This document shows positions 1-7,747 of a stretch of DNA of 17,672 nucleotides, piece after piece. The translations under genes and the position numbers were made by a program. Source of the DNA: JBAZWE01 sp041658605 (GTDB lineage: Bacteria; Actinomycetota; Thermoleophilia; BMS3ABIN01); assembly GCA_041658605.1 (NCBI GenBank), contig JBAZZU010000039.1, forward strand, positions 1 to 17,672, written 5' to 3'. The notes beneath the pieces were generated by a model. That model searched no databases, was not told the DNA's origin, and saw nothing but the letters and a program-made list of their open reading frames with translations. Position 1 is the stretch's first letter; every line of letters begins with the position of its first letter.

Positions 1-1
1 C

Positions 2-880
2 ACGGAAGTCACCGCTGACTCGAGCTTTGAAGTCAGGGAGGCGAGCGGCGCGCTGCTGACCACCCTTGCGGCGGGACAGACCGCCAGCGTCACCTATCTC
101 GAAGGAATATATTACGTGCGGGCCAGCGCCGGGTACAGCCACGCCGGTTCGTCGCAGATCAGGTTGACGGCGGCGAACGGCACCGGGATCATGCAGGTCA
201 ACTCATATCACGACCGGCCGGCCTGGAATCCATCCCTTGATGACAACCGCTTCCGCGGCACGATCGAGGTCCGTTATTCGCCGGTATCAAATGCCGTCTG
301 GGTTATCAACGAGCTGCCGCTTGAACACTACCTGCGCGGCATCGCCGAGACCAGCAGCGGATCGCCGGCCGAGTATCTCAAGACGATGACTGTGGCGGCG
401 CGCGATTACGCCCTCTGGCACGTCAACGCCGGCGGCAAGAACTACGGCAGCGGTCCCGATGTCTTCCATCTGAAGAACAGCCGCAACGGCAACGGGGACG
501 ACCAGCAGTACAAGGGCTATGGCCTCGAGGCGCGTTTCCCGGACCAGGTGACAGCCATCAGCTCGACCACGGGACAGGTGGTCACGTATAACGGCGGCCT
601 GGCGCTGGCGACTTATTTCTCCAACAGCGATGGGCGCACGCGCTCGGCGCAGGAGGCATGGGGGACGACAAGCTGGCCATGGCTCGCGAGCGTTCCCGAC
701 CCCGACTGCAACGGCATGTCGCTCAACGGGCACGGCGTGGGCATCAGCGGCACGGGCGCCCTGGCGCGCGCCAGCCGCGGCAATACTTATCAGCAGATCC
801 TCACTTATTACTATACGGGCACGGTCGTCCAGGCCATGGACACCAACAAGAACATCCGCGTGGCCATCATGCGGATCTGA
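2..880 (+). CDS. SpoIID/LytB-domain protein, 5' end outside the window
   Basis: The reading frame is open from the first complete codon at base 2 to TGA at 878-880, so about 292 C-terminal residues are visible and the true start lies upstream. SpoIID-family landmarks occur in order: LEHYLRGIAE at visible residues 107-116 (the Glu sits where SpoIID has its catalytic acid), AARDYAL at 132-138, NSDGRT at 208-213 (usually written S-x-G-G-R-T) and GHGVGISGTGA starting at 243 (family form GHGVGMSQ-GA). SpoIID is a lytic transglycosylase acting on peptidoglycan stripped of stem peptides, and LytB is an amidase enhancer. The same fold is common in non-sporulating bacteria, so sporulation should not be inferred. 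The visible N-terminal ~95 residues look like a beta-rich domain preceding the SpoIID core. It is probably a secreted wall-remodelling protein and may not belong to the downstream polysaccharide operon. Confidence 0.85.
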   Translation, partial: TEVTADSSFEVREASGALLTTLAAGQTASVTYLEGIYYVRASAGYSHAGSSQIRLTAANGTGIMQVNSYHDRPAWNPSLDDNRFRGTIEVRYSPVSNAVWVINELPLEHYLRGIAETSSGSPAEYLKTMTVAARDYALWHVNAGGKNYGSGPDVFHLKNSRNGNGDDQQYKGYGLEARFPDQVTAISSTTGQVVTYNGGLALATYFSNSDGRTRSAQEAWGTTSWPWLASVPDPDCNGMSLNGHGVGISGTGALARASRGNTYQQILTYYYTGTVVQAMDTNKNIRVAIMRI

Positions 881-884
881 AAAA

Positions 885-898
885 GCTCCTCCAGGAGC
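885..898. repeat. Short inverted repeat just after the SpoIID-like gene
   Basis: GCTCCT-CC-AGGAGC lies 4 bases after the stop codon, preceded by AAAA. On the plus strand no T-run follows, so it is a poor intrinsic terminator for the SpoIID-like gene. Read on the minus strand the hairpin is followed by TTTT, which looks more like a terminator, but no minus-strand gene is visible to its right. Its function is unclear. Confidence 0.3.
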
Positions 899-946
899 CG
901 CTGAAATCAGACTGTAGTCCAGCAGCCCTATTTGCAGGCAATTATC

Positions 947-981
947 TGATTTCGCCGTATTCTTCCCGCTTATGATAAAAT
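947..981 (+). promoter_or_regulatory. Possible promoter for the export/glycosyltransferase operon
   Basis: The 156-bp gap between the SpoIID-like gene and the Wzm-like start is the only long non-coding stretch before the plus-strand operon. It contains TATGAT at 971-976, overlapping TAAAAT at 976-981, in an AT-rich patch that stands out from its surroundings. No convincing -35 box sits 16-18 bp upstream; the best candidate is TGATTT at 947-952. This is offered as a weak sigma-70-like promoter based on the -10 match and position only. Confidence 0.35.
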
Positions 982-1036
982 TCCATCCGACCTGCTGGCA
1001 TGGACCATTTCCGTGGGCGGCGGCGAAAAACCACTT

Positions 1037-1843
1037 ATGTATTCCGACTTAAAACAGCTTGCAGAATACCGTGAGCTACTGCGTACCCTGGTATCCAAGG
1101 ATATCCGCTCCCGTTACAAGGGGTCGGTCCTCGGTTTTGCCTGGAACTTCGCGATACCCGTTTTACAGCTGCTCGTCTTCTGGCTGCTGTTCGGGATAAT
1201 CGTCAAGGTGAAGCTCGAGGGCGCATATCCGTACGCCGTATTTCTGTTCACGGGGCTGCTGCCATGGAACTTTCTGGCCAACTCGATCATCGGGGGGTCG
1301 GTATCGATCGTGGGCAACGCCAACCTGGTGAAGAAGATCTACTTCCCGCTCCAGATACTGCCGGCGACGACCGTGATCTCCCAGTTCATCAGCCTGCTGC
1401 TGGGGATGATCGTCCTGGCCGTAGTTATCCTGGTGTTCGGCATCGGCCTCAGCGGGTACCTGCTGCTGCTGCCGCTGGTGTTCCTCGTCCAGCTGGTCTT
1501 CGCGGCCGGGCTCGCGTACCTGTTCGGCTGCGCCAACGTTTTCTTCAGGGATGTTCAGCATATCCTTGGCATATTGGTAATGGCCTGGATGTACGTGACA
1601 CCGGTCCTCTACCCCATGAGCCAGGTGGCCGACAGGACGGCGGACAAATATCCCTGGGCTACCACCCTGATGCATCTGAATCCCATGACGGGCATAATAA
1701 CGGCATACCAGCAGATAATACTCGACCACCAGCCACCCGACTGGCCCTGGTTCGGTTACTCAGCTATTGTCGCGGTTGTGCTCTTCGTGGCCAGTTTTTC
1801 CATGTTCAACCATTTTAAATTCCGCTTTGAGGAAGAGGTATAG
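1037..1843 (+). CDS. wzm: Polysaccharide ABC-2 transporter permease (Wzm-like)
   Basis: This 268-aa integral membrane protein has the features of the ABC-2 permease that exports O-antigen, teichoic acid or galactan-type glycans. It has the N-terminal cytoplasmic signature DIRSRYKGSVLGFAW, about six hydrophobic segments, and the conserved VFFRDVQHI loop followed by P-V-L-Y-P. The length matches the family (about 260-280). I prefer ATG at 1037 because its product starts MYSDLKQL as in homologues; a GTG at 1013 would add eight Gly-rich residues with no better ribosome site. The gene stops one base before the ATPase start, so the two are surely co-transcribed. Together they form the exporter that moves lipid-linked polysaccharide across the cytoplasmic membrane. 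The symbol is by family; substrate and orthology are not established. Confidence 0.9.
   Translation: MYSDLKQLAEYRELLRTLVSKDIRSRYKGSVLGFAWNFAIPVLQLLVFWLLFGIIVKVKLEGAYPYAVFLFTGLLPWNFLANSIIGGSVSIVGNANLVKKIYFPLQILPATTVISQFISLLLGMIVLAVVILVFGIGLSGYLLLLPLVFLVQLVFAAGLAYLFGCANVFFRDVQHILGILVMAWMYVTPVLYPMSQVADRTADKYPWATTLMHLNPMTGIITAYQQIILDHQPPDWPWFGYSAIVAVVLFVASFSMFNHFKFRFEEEV
1829..1838 (+). promoter_or_regulatory. Ribosome-binding site supporting a TTG start for the Wzt-like gene
   Basis: GAGGAAGAGG at the 3' end of the permease gene ends 6 bases before TTG at 1845-1847. This purine-rich site decides between TTG 1845 and a GTG at 1881, which has no comparable site. An upstream in-frame start at 1767 would give a product beginning inside the permease gene with no family resemblance. 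Confidence 0.6.
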
Positions 1844-1844
1844 T

Positions 1845-3110
1845 TTGGGCGCCGAAGGACAGTTCCAGCAGAGTGCCGCAGTGAAGGTCGCCAGCAGCCC
1901 GGTCGTCGAGGTGCTGGACGTGGTCAAGCAGTACCGGGTGCGCCACGAGAAGGGCAGGACCCTCAAGGAGGCCTTTCTCCGGCAGCGCATCTACCAGGAG
2001 ACCATCAACGCCCTGGACCACGTGACCTTTGACATCCACCCTGGCAAGACCATGGGCGTCATTGGCAGGAACGGCTCCGGCAAGAGCACGCTGCTGAAGC
2101 TTATAGCCGGAACCTCGCGGCCCACCAGCGGCGAGGTGAAGGTGAACGGCCGCGTATCGGCGCTGCTGGAGCTCGGCGCCGGCTTCCATCCCGATTTCAG
2201 CGGCCGGGAGAACGTCTTCCTCGACGGCGCCATCATGGGGCTGTCGCGCCGGACGGTCGAGGAGCGCTTCGACGAGATCGTGGCTTTCGCGGAGATGGAG
2301 GAGTTCATCGACGCCCCCGCAAAGACTTATTCATCGGGCATGTACATGCGGCTGGCTTTTTCGGTGGCCGTCAGCGTCGACCCCGACATCATCCTCATCG
2401 ACGAGGTCTTCGCCGTCGGCGACGAATCGTTCCAGCGCAAGTGCCTGGAGCGCATCGACCAGTTCAAGAGCGACGGCAAGACGATTGTTTTTGTCTCTCA
2501 CAGCCTCGACGCCGTTCGCAGCCTCTGCGACCAGGCCGTATGGCTGGACCGCGGTGCGTTGCGGGCGCAGGGCGGCGTCGACAAGGTGACCGATTACTAT
2601 CTCTGGGCGGTCAACGAGGGCGACGAGAAGCGCCTTTCCGCCGACGAGGGCACGCATGAAGATCAGCAGCGCTGGGGGACCAGGCGCGGCGAGGTCATCG
2701 AAGTCGGCCTGTTCGGTGAGGCCGAGGAGAACAAACATATCTTCGATACCGGCGACAGTTTTCGCGTGAGAGTGGCCTACCGCAGCCGGGAGGAGATCGA
2801 GGAGCCGGTCATCGGCCTGGCGATCTATCGCAGCGACGGCGTGCTCTGTTATGGCTGCAACACTTCCGAGATGGACCGGACACCGGATAAATTCAAGGGG
2901 GAAGGCGAGGTCTGGTTCGAGATCGACGATTTGAGCCTTTTGCCCGGGGACTACCAGATCTCCGTGGCGTTTCACAATCTCGAGCAGACCGAGACTTACG
3001 ACCACCATGACCGCAAGTACCGCTTCAAGGTGCTGAACGGCCCGAAGATCGAAATCGGCCTCTGCCATCTCTCTCATACCTGGCGGGGCTGGCAGTCCGG
3101 GGAGGAATAG
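1845..3110 (+). CDS. wzt: Polysaccharide ABC transporter ATPase with C-terminal carbohydrate-binding domain (Wzt-like)
   Basis: This 421-aa protein starts at a likely TTG. The ATPase domain has Walker A GRNGSGKST at residues 74-82, the signature YSSGMYMR at 162-169 (the SSGM variant typical of Wzt/TagH), Walker B DIILIDE at 181-187 and the switch His at 219 (VSHS). It powers the Wzm-like permease encoded immediately upstream. After about residue 265 comes a beta-rich domain of about 140 residues (including FDTGDSFRVRVAYRS, GLAIYRSDGV, LLPGDYQISVAFHN) characteristic of the Wzt C-terminal domain, which in O9a-type systems binds the modified non-reducing end of the glycan before export. Its presence distinguishes this protein from the shorter TagH/RfbE type and argues that export here depends on a terminal mark. 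The downstream gene starts directly after its TAG. Confidence 0.93.
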   Translation: MGAEGQFQQSAAVKVASSPVVEVLDVVKQYRVRHEKGRTLKEAFLRQRIYQETINALDHVTFDIHPGKTMGVIGRNGSGKSTLLKLIAGTSRPTSGEVKVNGRVSALLELGAGFHPDFSGRENVFLDGAIMGLSRRTVEERFDEIVAFAEMEEFIDAPAKTYSSGMYMRLAFSVAVSVDPDIILIDEVFAVGDESFQRKCLERIDQFKSDGKTIVFVSHSLDAVRSLCDQAVWLDRGALRAQGGVDKVTDYYLWAVNEGDEKRLSADEGTHEDQQRWGTRRGEVIEVGLFGEAEENKHIFDTGDSFRVRVAYRSREEIEEPVIGLAIYRSDGVLCYGCNTSEMDRTPDKFKGEGEVWFEIDDLSLLPGDYQISVAFHNLEQTETYDHHDRKYRFKVLNGPKIEIGLCHLSHTWRGWQSGEE

Positions 3111-4502
3111 ATGGCGGGCGATAACCTCACCCTGGGGATCATAAGCCACCAGCGGATCGCAAGGTCGATGGCAGGACCGGGCATCCGTTGCTGGGAGGTT
3201 GCGAAGGCGCTCTCGGGTGATTTTAAAGTGAAGCTCTTCACGCCGGAGGAATCGGACCTCGTGCCCGACGGTTTTGAGCTGGTCACCTACGATGAAAAGA
3301 CCATCGCGGGGCTCGCGGCCGATTGCGGCGCGCTGTTTGCGCAGGGGTTCATCTTCAACAACTTTCCGGAACTGACGCGCAGGGGCCGCTTCCTGATCGT
3401 CGACCTCTATGTGCCGATGACGCTTGAAGCGCTGGCGCAGTACGGGCACAAGAGCATCGATGAGCAGGACGCCATCCAGGGGAATATCCTGCTGGCGCTC
3501 ATGGAGCAGCTGACCGTCGGCGACTATTTCGTCTGCGCGTCGGAGCGGCAGCGCGATTTCTGGCTGGGGCTGCTCTCGGCGGCCGGGCGCATCATGCCGG
3601 AGATTTTCAACGAGGATGGATCCCTTCATAAGCTCATCGGCCTGCTTCCCTTCGGTCTTTCCGAAGAGGCTCCCACGGCCACCGGGCAGGCGCTCAAGGG
3701 AGTGCATCCCGCGATCGGCAAGGACGACAGGGTGCTGCTCTGGGGCGGCGGCATCTATAACTGGCTCGATCCGCTGACGCCGATCCGCGCCATGGGGCGG
3801 CTGGCGGAGCGCCGCGCCGAGATAAAACTTTTCTTTCTGGGAACCCGCCACCCCGACCCGGGAGTCCCGAGGATGCGCATCTATGATGAGGCCCAGGCTC
3901 TGAGCCGCGAGCTGGGATTGCTTGACAGGAACGTGATCTTCAACGACCAGTGGGTGCGATACGAGGACCGGGTCAACTATCTGCTGGAATCAGACCTGGG
4001 TTCCAGCGCCAATATCCCTCATGTCGAGACGCGTTTTTCCTTCCGCACGCGCATACTGGACTGCATCTGGGCATCGTTGCCGGTCGTCAGCACCGAAGGC
4101 GATTTTCTGAGCGAGCTCGTGCGGGACCGCGAGCTGGGGCTTGTCGTCCCCTGCGGCGACAATGAGGCTTACGCCGGCGCCATCGAGCGTCTGCTCGACG
4201 ACGAAGGCTTAAGGGGCAGATGCCTTCAGAATCTGAAGGCGCTGGCGGCAGGTTATACCTGGGACCATGCGGTCGCCGGTCTGCGTGAGCGGCTGAATGA
4301 ATTCTCTACAGATAAACAGCACCACGGGCCGCTGGTACACCCGCTGGGCATGGGGAAGATGCACAACCAGCTCAAGGCATGCGAGCGGCGCCTTGGCGAG
4401 CTCGATGGGATAACACCCATCGAGTGGAAGTCTCTCTCTGCGTATAAGGAAAGCCTCAAGGGATCGGCACGCAGGGTAAAAAGGAAACTTCGCCGCCGGT
4501 GA
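3111..4502 (+). CDS. GT4-family glycosyltransferase (GT-B fold)
   Basis: This 463-aa cytoplasmic protein begins at ATG directly after the Wzt stop, with a strong ribosome site (GGGGAGGAAT) about 6 bases upstream. The N-terminal half has the GT4 pattern RSMAGPGIRCWEVAKAL at 19-33, common in a group of actinobacterial and cyanobacterial surface-polysaccharide glycosyltransferases. The C-terminal Rossmann half contains a WGGGIYNWLDPLTPIRA segment and FSFRTRILDCIWASLPVVS at 309-327, the nucleotide-sugar-binding region of this subfamily, followed by TEGDFLSELV. It ends in a strongly basic tail (ARRVKRKLRRR) that may help it dock on the membrane. It probably adds one sugar to the lipid-linked glycan; donor and acceptor cannot be read from sequence. 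It overlaps the next gene by 4 bp (GTGA). Confidence 0.85.
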   Translation: MAGDNLTLGIISHQRIARSMAGPGIRCWEVAKALSGDFKVKLFTPEESDLVPDGFELVTYDEKTIAGLAADCGALFAQGFIFNNFPELTRRGRFLIVDLYVPMTLEALAQYGHKSIDEQDAIQGNILLALMEQLTVGDYFVCASERQRDFWLGLLSAAGRIMPEIFNEDGSLHKLIGLLPFGLSEEAPTATGQALKGVHPAIGKDDRVLLWGGGIYNWLDPLTPIRAMGRLAERRAEIKLFFLGTRHPDPGVPRMRIYDEAQALSRELGLLDRNVIFNDQWVRYEDRVNYLLESDLGSSANIPHVETRFSFRTRILDCIWASLPVVSTEGDFLSELVRDRELGLVVPCGDNEAYAGAIERLLDDEGLRGRCLQNLKALAAGYTWDHAVAGLRERLNEFSTDKQHHGPLVHPLGMGKMHNQLKACERRLGELDGITPIEWKSLSAYKESLKGSARRVKRKLRRR

Positions 4503-6328
4503 TACGCATCTATCACCTGATCAAGGGATTCATCCTGGGCGTCATCCAGAAGTCGAAGACCGCGCTTAAGATCCTCTTTGGCGAGGGACCATCGGCGCTG
4601 TTGAGGGTCACCCTGATGCGTAACCGCGATCCGCTTCAGTACCAGTTCGACCGCTGGCTCAAGCACAACACGCTGACTGATGAAGATATTGAGCGGCTGC
4701 GCGCCGAGGCCGCCGCGTTGAAGTTCAGGCCCGTGATCAGCATCCTCACCCCGGTTTACAACGTGGACAAAATCTGGCTGGATAAAGCTATCGAATCGGT
4801 GCGGGCGCAGGTCTATCCCGAATGGGAGCTCTGCCTCGCCGACGACGCCTCGACCAAGCCGCACGTCAGGGAGACGCTGGAGTACTACGCGGCGCTGGAC
4901 CCGCGCATCAAGGTGACGTTCCTGGAGGAGAACCAGGGCATCTCCGGCGCCAGCAACGCCGCCCTGGCGCTGGCGGGCGGTGAGTTCGTCGGCCTGCTCG
5001 ACAACGATGACGAGCTGACTCCCGACGCGCTCTACGAGGTCGCAAAACTGCTGGGCGAGCACCGCGAGGCCGATATGGTCTATTCTGACGAGGACAAGCT
5101 CGACATGGTGGGCGGGCGTCTGGAGCCCTTCTTCAAGCCGGACTGGAACCCCGACCAGTTTTTCTGTCACATGTACACCTGCCATTTCGGGGTCTACCGG
5201 CGGGAGATCGTCGAGCGCATCGGGGGTTTCCGCACGGGTTTCGAGGGCAGCCAGGACTACGACCTGGTGCTGCGTCTCATCGAGGAGACCGGCAATATCT
5301 TCCACATCCCGAAGATCCTCTACCACTGGAGGAAGATACCGGGTTCCACCGCCGAACGATACGACGTCAAGGACTCCGACAGGCCGTCACTGATGGCGAT
5401 CGAGGAGGCCGCGAGGCGCAGGAATCCCGGCGCGACAGTAGAGAAGGGTCTGCGGCCGGGGACCTTCCGGGTAAGGGCGCCGATCTCCGGCGAGCCGCTG
5501 GTCAGCATCATCATCCCGACGAAGGACAAAGTCGCACTGCTGAAAGCATGCGTCGAGAGCGTTATCGCCGGAGCCGACTACCCGAATTACGAGATCCTGG
5601 TTGTGGACAATATGAGCCGCGAGCCGGAGACGAAGGCCTACCTGCAAAGCCTTGAGGGCAGGGAACGCTGCCGGGTGATCTCCTACGCGGCGCCGTTTAA
5701 TTTCGCTGCCATCAACAACGCGGCCGCGCGCGAAGCGCGCGGAGATTTTCTGCTTTTCCTCAATAACGATACGGAAGTCATGTCGGGTGAATGGCTGGTG
5801 CCGATGCTCGAGTTCGCGCAGCGTCCGGACGTGGGCGCTGTCGGCGCCAAGCTCCTCTACCGTGACAACGCCATCCAGCACGCCGGCATCATCCTCGGCT
5901 TGGGAGGCATCGCCAACCATGCTTTTTATAATTTCCCGCCAGGCTGCGAGCCGTATTTCGGCCTGACGGATGTCATCCGTGACTGCAGCGCCGTGACCGG
6001 CGCCTGCATGATGGTCCGCCAGCCGGTCTTCGAGGAACTTGGCGGTTTCGACGAGGCCAACTGTCCCATCGCCTTCAACGATGTCGACCTCTGCCTGCGC
6101 ATGCGGGAGAAGGGCTACCTGGTCGTCTATACGCCATACGCGGTCCTTTACCACCATGAGTCAGTGAGCCGCGGCAAGAAGAAAGACCCTGAGGGAAAGT
6201 ACATGCTGAAACGGTGGGGCATATTGATTGAGAACGATCCCTACTATAACCCTAACTTTTCGCGTGAGCGGTTTGATTTCAGCCTCGAATTCAAACAGGC
6301 GGCGGGCCGCAGGAGTCCGGAAAGATGA
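4499..6328 (+). CDS. Glycosyltransferase with two GT2 domains
   Basis: This 609-aa protein starts at GTG inside a GTGA overlap, suggesting translational coupling to the GT4 gene. Two complete GT-A modules are visible. Domain 1 runs from about residue 77, with DDASTKP at 115-121 and LLDNDDEL at 166-173. Domain 2 runs from about 333, with VVDNMSRE starting at 368, LNNDTEV at 422-428 and a FNDVDLCLRMREKGY segment starting at 526. The first ~75 residues form an amphipathic, basic region with several helices, probably for membrane association. Paired GT2 domains are common in O-antigen and rhamnan-type clusters, where each domain forms one linkage of a repeat or one domain starts and the other extends. 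Both domains keep their acidic metal-binding motifs, so both look active. Specificity is unknown. Confidence 0.88.
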   Translation: MIRIYHLIKGFILGVIQKSKTALKILFGEGPSALLRVTLMRNRDPLQYQFDRWLKHNTLTDEDIERLRAEAAALKFRPVISILTPVYNVDKIWLDKAIESVRAQVYPEWELCLADDASTKPHVRETLEYYAALDPRIKVTFLEENQGISGASNAALALAGGEFVGLLDNDDELTPDALYEVAKLLGEHREADMVYSDEDKLDMVGGRLEPFFKPDWNPDQFFCHMYTCHFGVYRREIVERIGGFRTGFEGSQDYDLVLRLIEETGNIFHIPKILYHWRKIPGSTAERYDVKDSDRPSLMAIEEAARRRNPGATVEKGLRPGTFRVRAPISGEPLVSIIIPTKDKVALLKACVESVIAGADYPNYEILVVDNMSREPETKAYLQSLEGRERCRVISYAAPFNFAAINNAAAREARGDFLLFLNNDTEVMSGEWLVPMLEFAQRPDVGAVGAKLLYRDNAIQHAGIILGLGGIANHAFYNFPPGCEPYFGLTDVIRDCSAVTGACMMVRQPVFEELGGFDEANCPIAFNDVDLCLRMREKGYLVVYTPYAVLYHHESVSRGKKKDPEGKYMLKRWGILIENDPYYNPNFSRERFDFSLEFKQAAGRRSPER

Positions 6329-6360
6329 AGATCTGGAGCCTGGAGCGTGACGATGCCTGA
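6325..6360 (+). other. Possible 11-codon coupling ORF between the GT2 and DUF2142 genes
   Basis: An ATG overlaps the GT2 stop as ATGA and opens an 11-codon frame that ends in TGA at 6358-6360, inside the first codons of the DUF2142 gene. AGGAG lies about 9 bases before it, a reasonable ribosome site. It may simply be chance, but it would carry ribosomes from one stop to the next start. Confidence 0.2.
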
Positions 6361-7729
6361 GTCTCAGGCCAGAGATAACCGTGGGTCGCGCGAACAGCGC
6401 GGCAATTTTCTGAGCCGCTGGCTGCGGGACAACCGCGTGATGATCGTCCTCATGGTGCTGGCGGGCTGCATATCGCTGCTCTGGGTGGCAGCCACACCAC
6501 CATGGCGCGCCCCTGACGAGCCGGCACATTTCGGCTATCTGCAGTACCTGGACCGCGAGCAGACGATGCCGCTTGTGACGCGCGCCTATTACTATCCGGA
6601 CATGTTCGAGTCCAAGAACCGTACGAATTACATGGGTGTCTTCGGATATATGAGCACGTCGCTGGATCTGCAGACAGTCGAGCAGAATTCGGCCGCGGGC
6701 CATCCGCCGCTTTACTACAGCCTGATGTTTCCCGCCTACGAGCTGACTGCCGGCAGCGCCATCGAGAGCCAGCTTTATTTCGTGCGCCTCGTGGGCATAG
6801 CGTTTTTCGTGGCGCTCATCGGCGTGTCATACCGATTCGCGGTGCTGCTCTTCCCGAGGGCGTCATATTTCCAGGCGGGGATCCCGCTACTTATGGCGCT
6901 GCATCCGCAGCTGGCTTTTGTCGGCGCTGGCGCCATGAACGAGATGCTGTTGATCTTTCTCTTCACACTCTTTCTTTACCAGCTCTGCGTGTTCGCCATG
7001 AAGGACCCCAGCCTCAGGCGGGCGATGTTCCTCGGGGTCATCGTCGGCCTCGGGATGCTGACCAAGACATCTTTTATCATCGCCTACCCCGCGGGCCTGG
7101 CGGTTTTTGCCGTGCTTTTCGTCGTCCGCCGGGACTTGCGGCTTGCGATCGTCAAGGCGGCCGCGCTGATCGCGGGGCTCTCGGCGCTCATGTGGGGATG
7201 GTTTTTCATCAGGAATTTCGTGGAGCTGGGGTACCTGAACCCGCCCGGCAGGGTGGTTCGCTACAATGTTGATAACTGGTGGGATCTGTGGTTTGCCACG
7301 CGCTTCCGCGCCGAGATGCTGGGGAGCTTTCTGGGCCACTTCTCCTGGCTGACCGTCCCCCTTTACGATAACGTGCTGCTCTGGTTCCGCCGGCTGACCG
7401 AACTTGCCGGCCTCGGCCTGCTTGCCGCGCTGCTCCTGGGTCTGTGGCGCCGGCGGCTTGAGGCGATAGCGCCGTGGGTCGTCACCCTTTTCGCCGGACT
7501 CTTCGTCGCTTTCTACCTGGCGGCTTCCCAGTTCGAACTGAACTATGGCGGCGCCCAGGGTCGTTATCTCTTCCCGGCTATCTTCCCCTTCTGGACGCTG
7601 GTCATCGTCGGCCTGACGGGATGGATGCCACCCTCCTGGCGCGGACGCGCCACTGCAGTGGTCGTATCCGCGGTCGCAGTGTTGAGCGCCTGGGCTCTCA
7701 TGGTCGAGTACCTGCCGAGGGTGAGTTAG
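6353..7729 (+). CDS. DUF2142 polytopic membrane protein, probable GT-C-type glycosyltransferase
   Basis: This protein has 458 aa from ATG 6353, which has GGAG 7 bases upstream; a GTG at 6347 would add two residues. The first hydrophobic segment is followed by ATPPWRAPDEPAHF, where the D-E-P-A-H at residues 55-59 is the DUF2142 hallmark, analogous to the acidic loop after the first helix in GT-C enzymes. Near the C-terminus, GGAQGRYLFPAIFPF is the second family signature. I count about nine to eleven hydrophobic segments. DUF2142 proteins are poorly characterised but resemble GT-C transferases that use polyprenyl-phosphate sugars on the outer face of the membrane. A lipid-phosphate-sugar synthase candidate is encoded on the minus strand at 15498-16211, which would supply such a donor. 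It lies between two glycan genes and probably decorates the exported polymer. Confidence 0.85.
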   Translation: MPESQARDNRGSREQRGNFLSRWLRDNRVMIVLMVLAGCISLLWVAATPPWRAPDEPAHFGYLQYLDREQTMPLVTRAYYYPDMFESKNRTNYMGVFGYMSTSLDLQTVEQNSAAGHPPLYYSLMFPAYELTAGSAIESQLYFVRLVGIAFFVALIGVSYRFAVLLFPRASYFQAGIPLLMALHPQLAFVGAGAMNEMLLIFLFTLFLYQLCVFAMKDPSLRRAMFLGVIVGLGMLTKTSFIIAYPAGLAVFAVLFVVRRDLRLAIVKAAALIAGLSALMWGWFFIRNFVELGYLNPPGRVVRYNVDNWWDLWFATRFRAEMLGSFLGHFSWLTVPLYDNVLLWFRRLTELAGLGLLAALLLGLWRRRLEAIAPWVVTLFAGLFVAFYLAASQFELNYGGAQGRYLFPAIFPFWTLVIVGLTGWMPPSWRGRATAVVVSAVAVLSAWALMVEYLPRVS

Positions 7730-7747
7730 ATGGCGGGCGTCGCATGA
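7730..7747 (+). other. Possible 5-codon coupling ORF before the anchored protein gene
   Basis: ATG follows the DUF2142 TAG with no gap, opens a 5-codon frame and ends in TGA that overlaps the next ATG at 7744 (ATGA). GAGG lies 9 bases before this small ORF, whereas the ATG at 7744 itself has only a weak site. It may be chance. Confidence 0.22.

Noticed and set aside
885..898. GCTCCT-CC-AGGAGC as a terminator for the SpoIID-like gene
   Set aside because: No T-run follows on the plus strand. The T-run is on the minus side, where no gene is present to terminate. Kept only as an inverted repeat.
1767..1844. Upstream in-frame extension of the Wzt-like gene to 1767
   Set aside because: The extension lies inside the permease gene in another frame and gives residues unlike any Wzt N-terminus. 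TTG 1845 has a good ribosome site.
2331..3851. A 506-codon open frame on the minus strand crossing the Wzt and GT4 genes
   Set aside because: It runs antisense across two clearly real genes and their junction, its product has no recognisable domain and is rich in Arg, Ala, Asp and Val from reversed GC-rich codons. It is a shadow frame.
4253..5326. A 357-codon minus-strand frame over the GT4/GT2 junction, and a similar 353-codon one at 11239-12300
   Set aside because: Both are antisense to well-supported overlapping genes, with no motif or ribosome site to support them.
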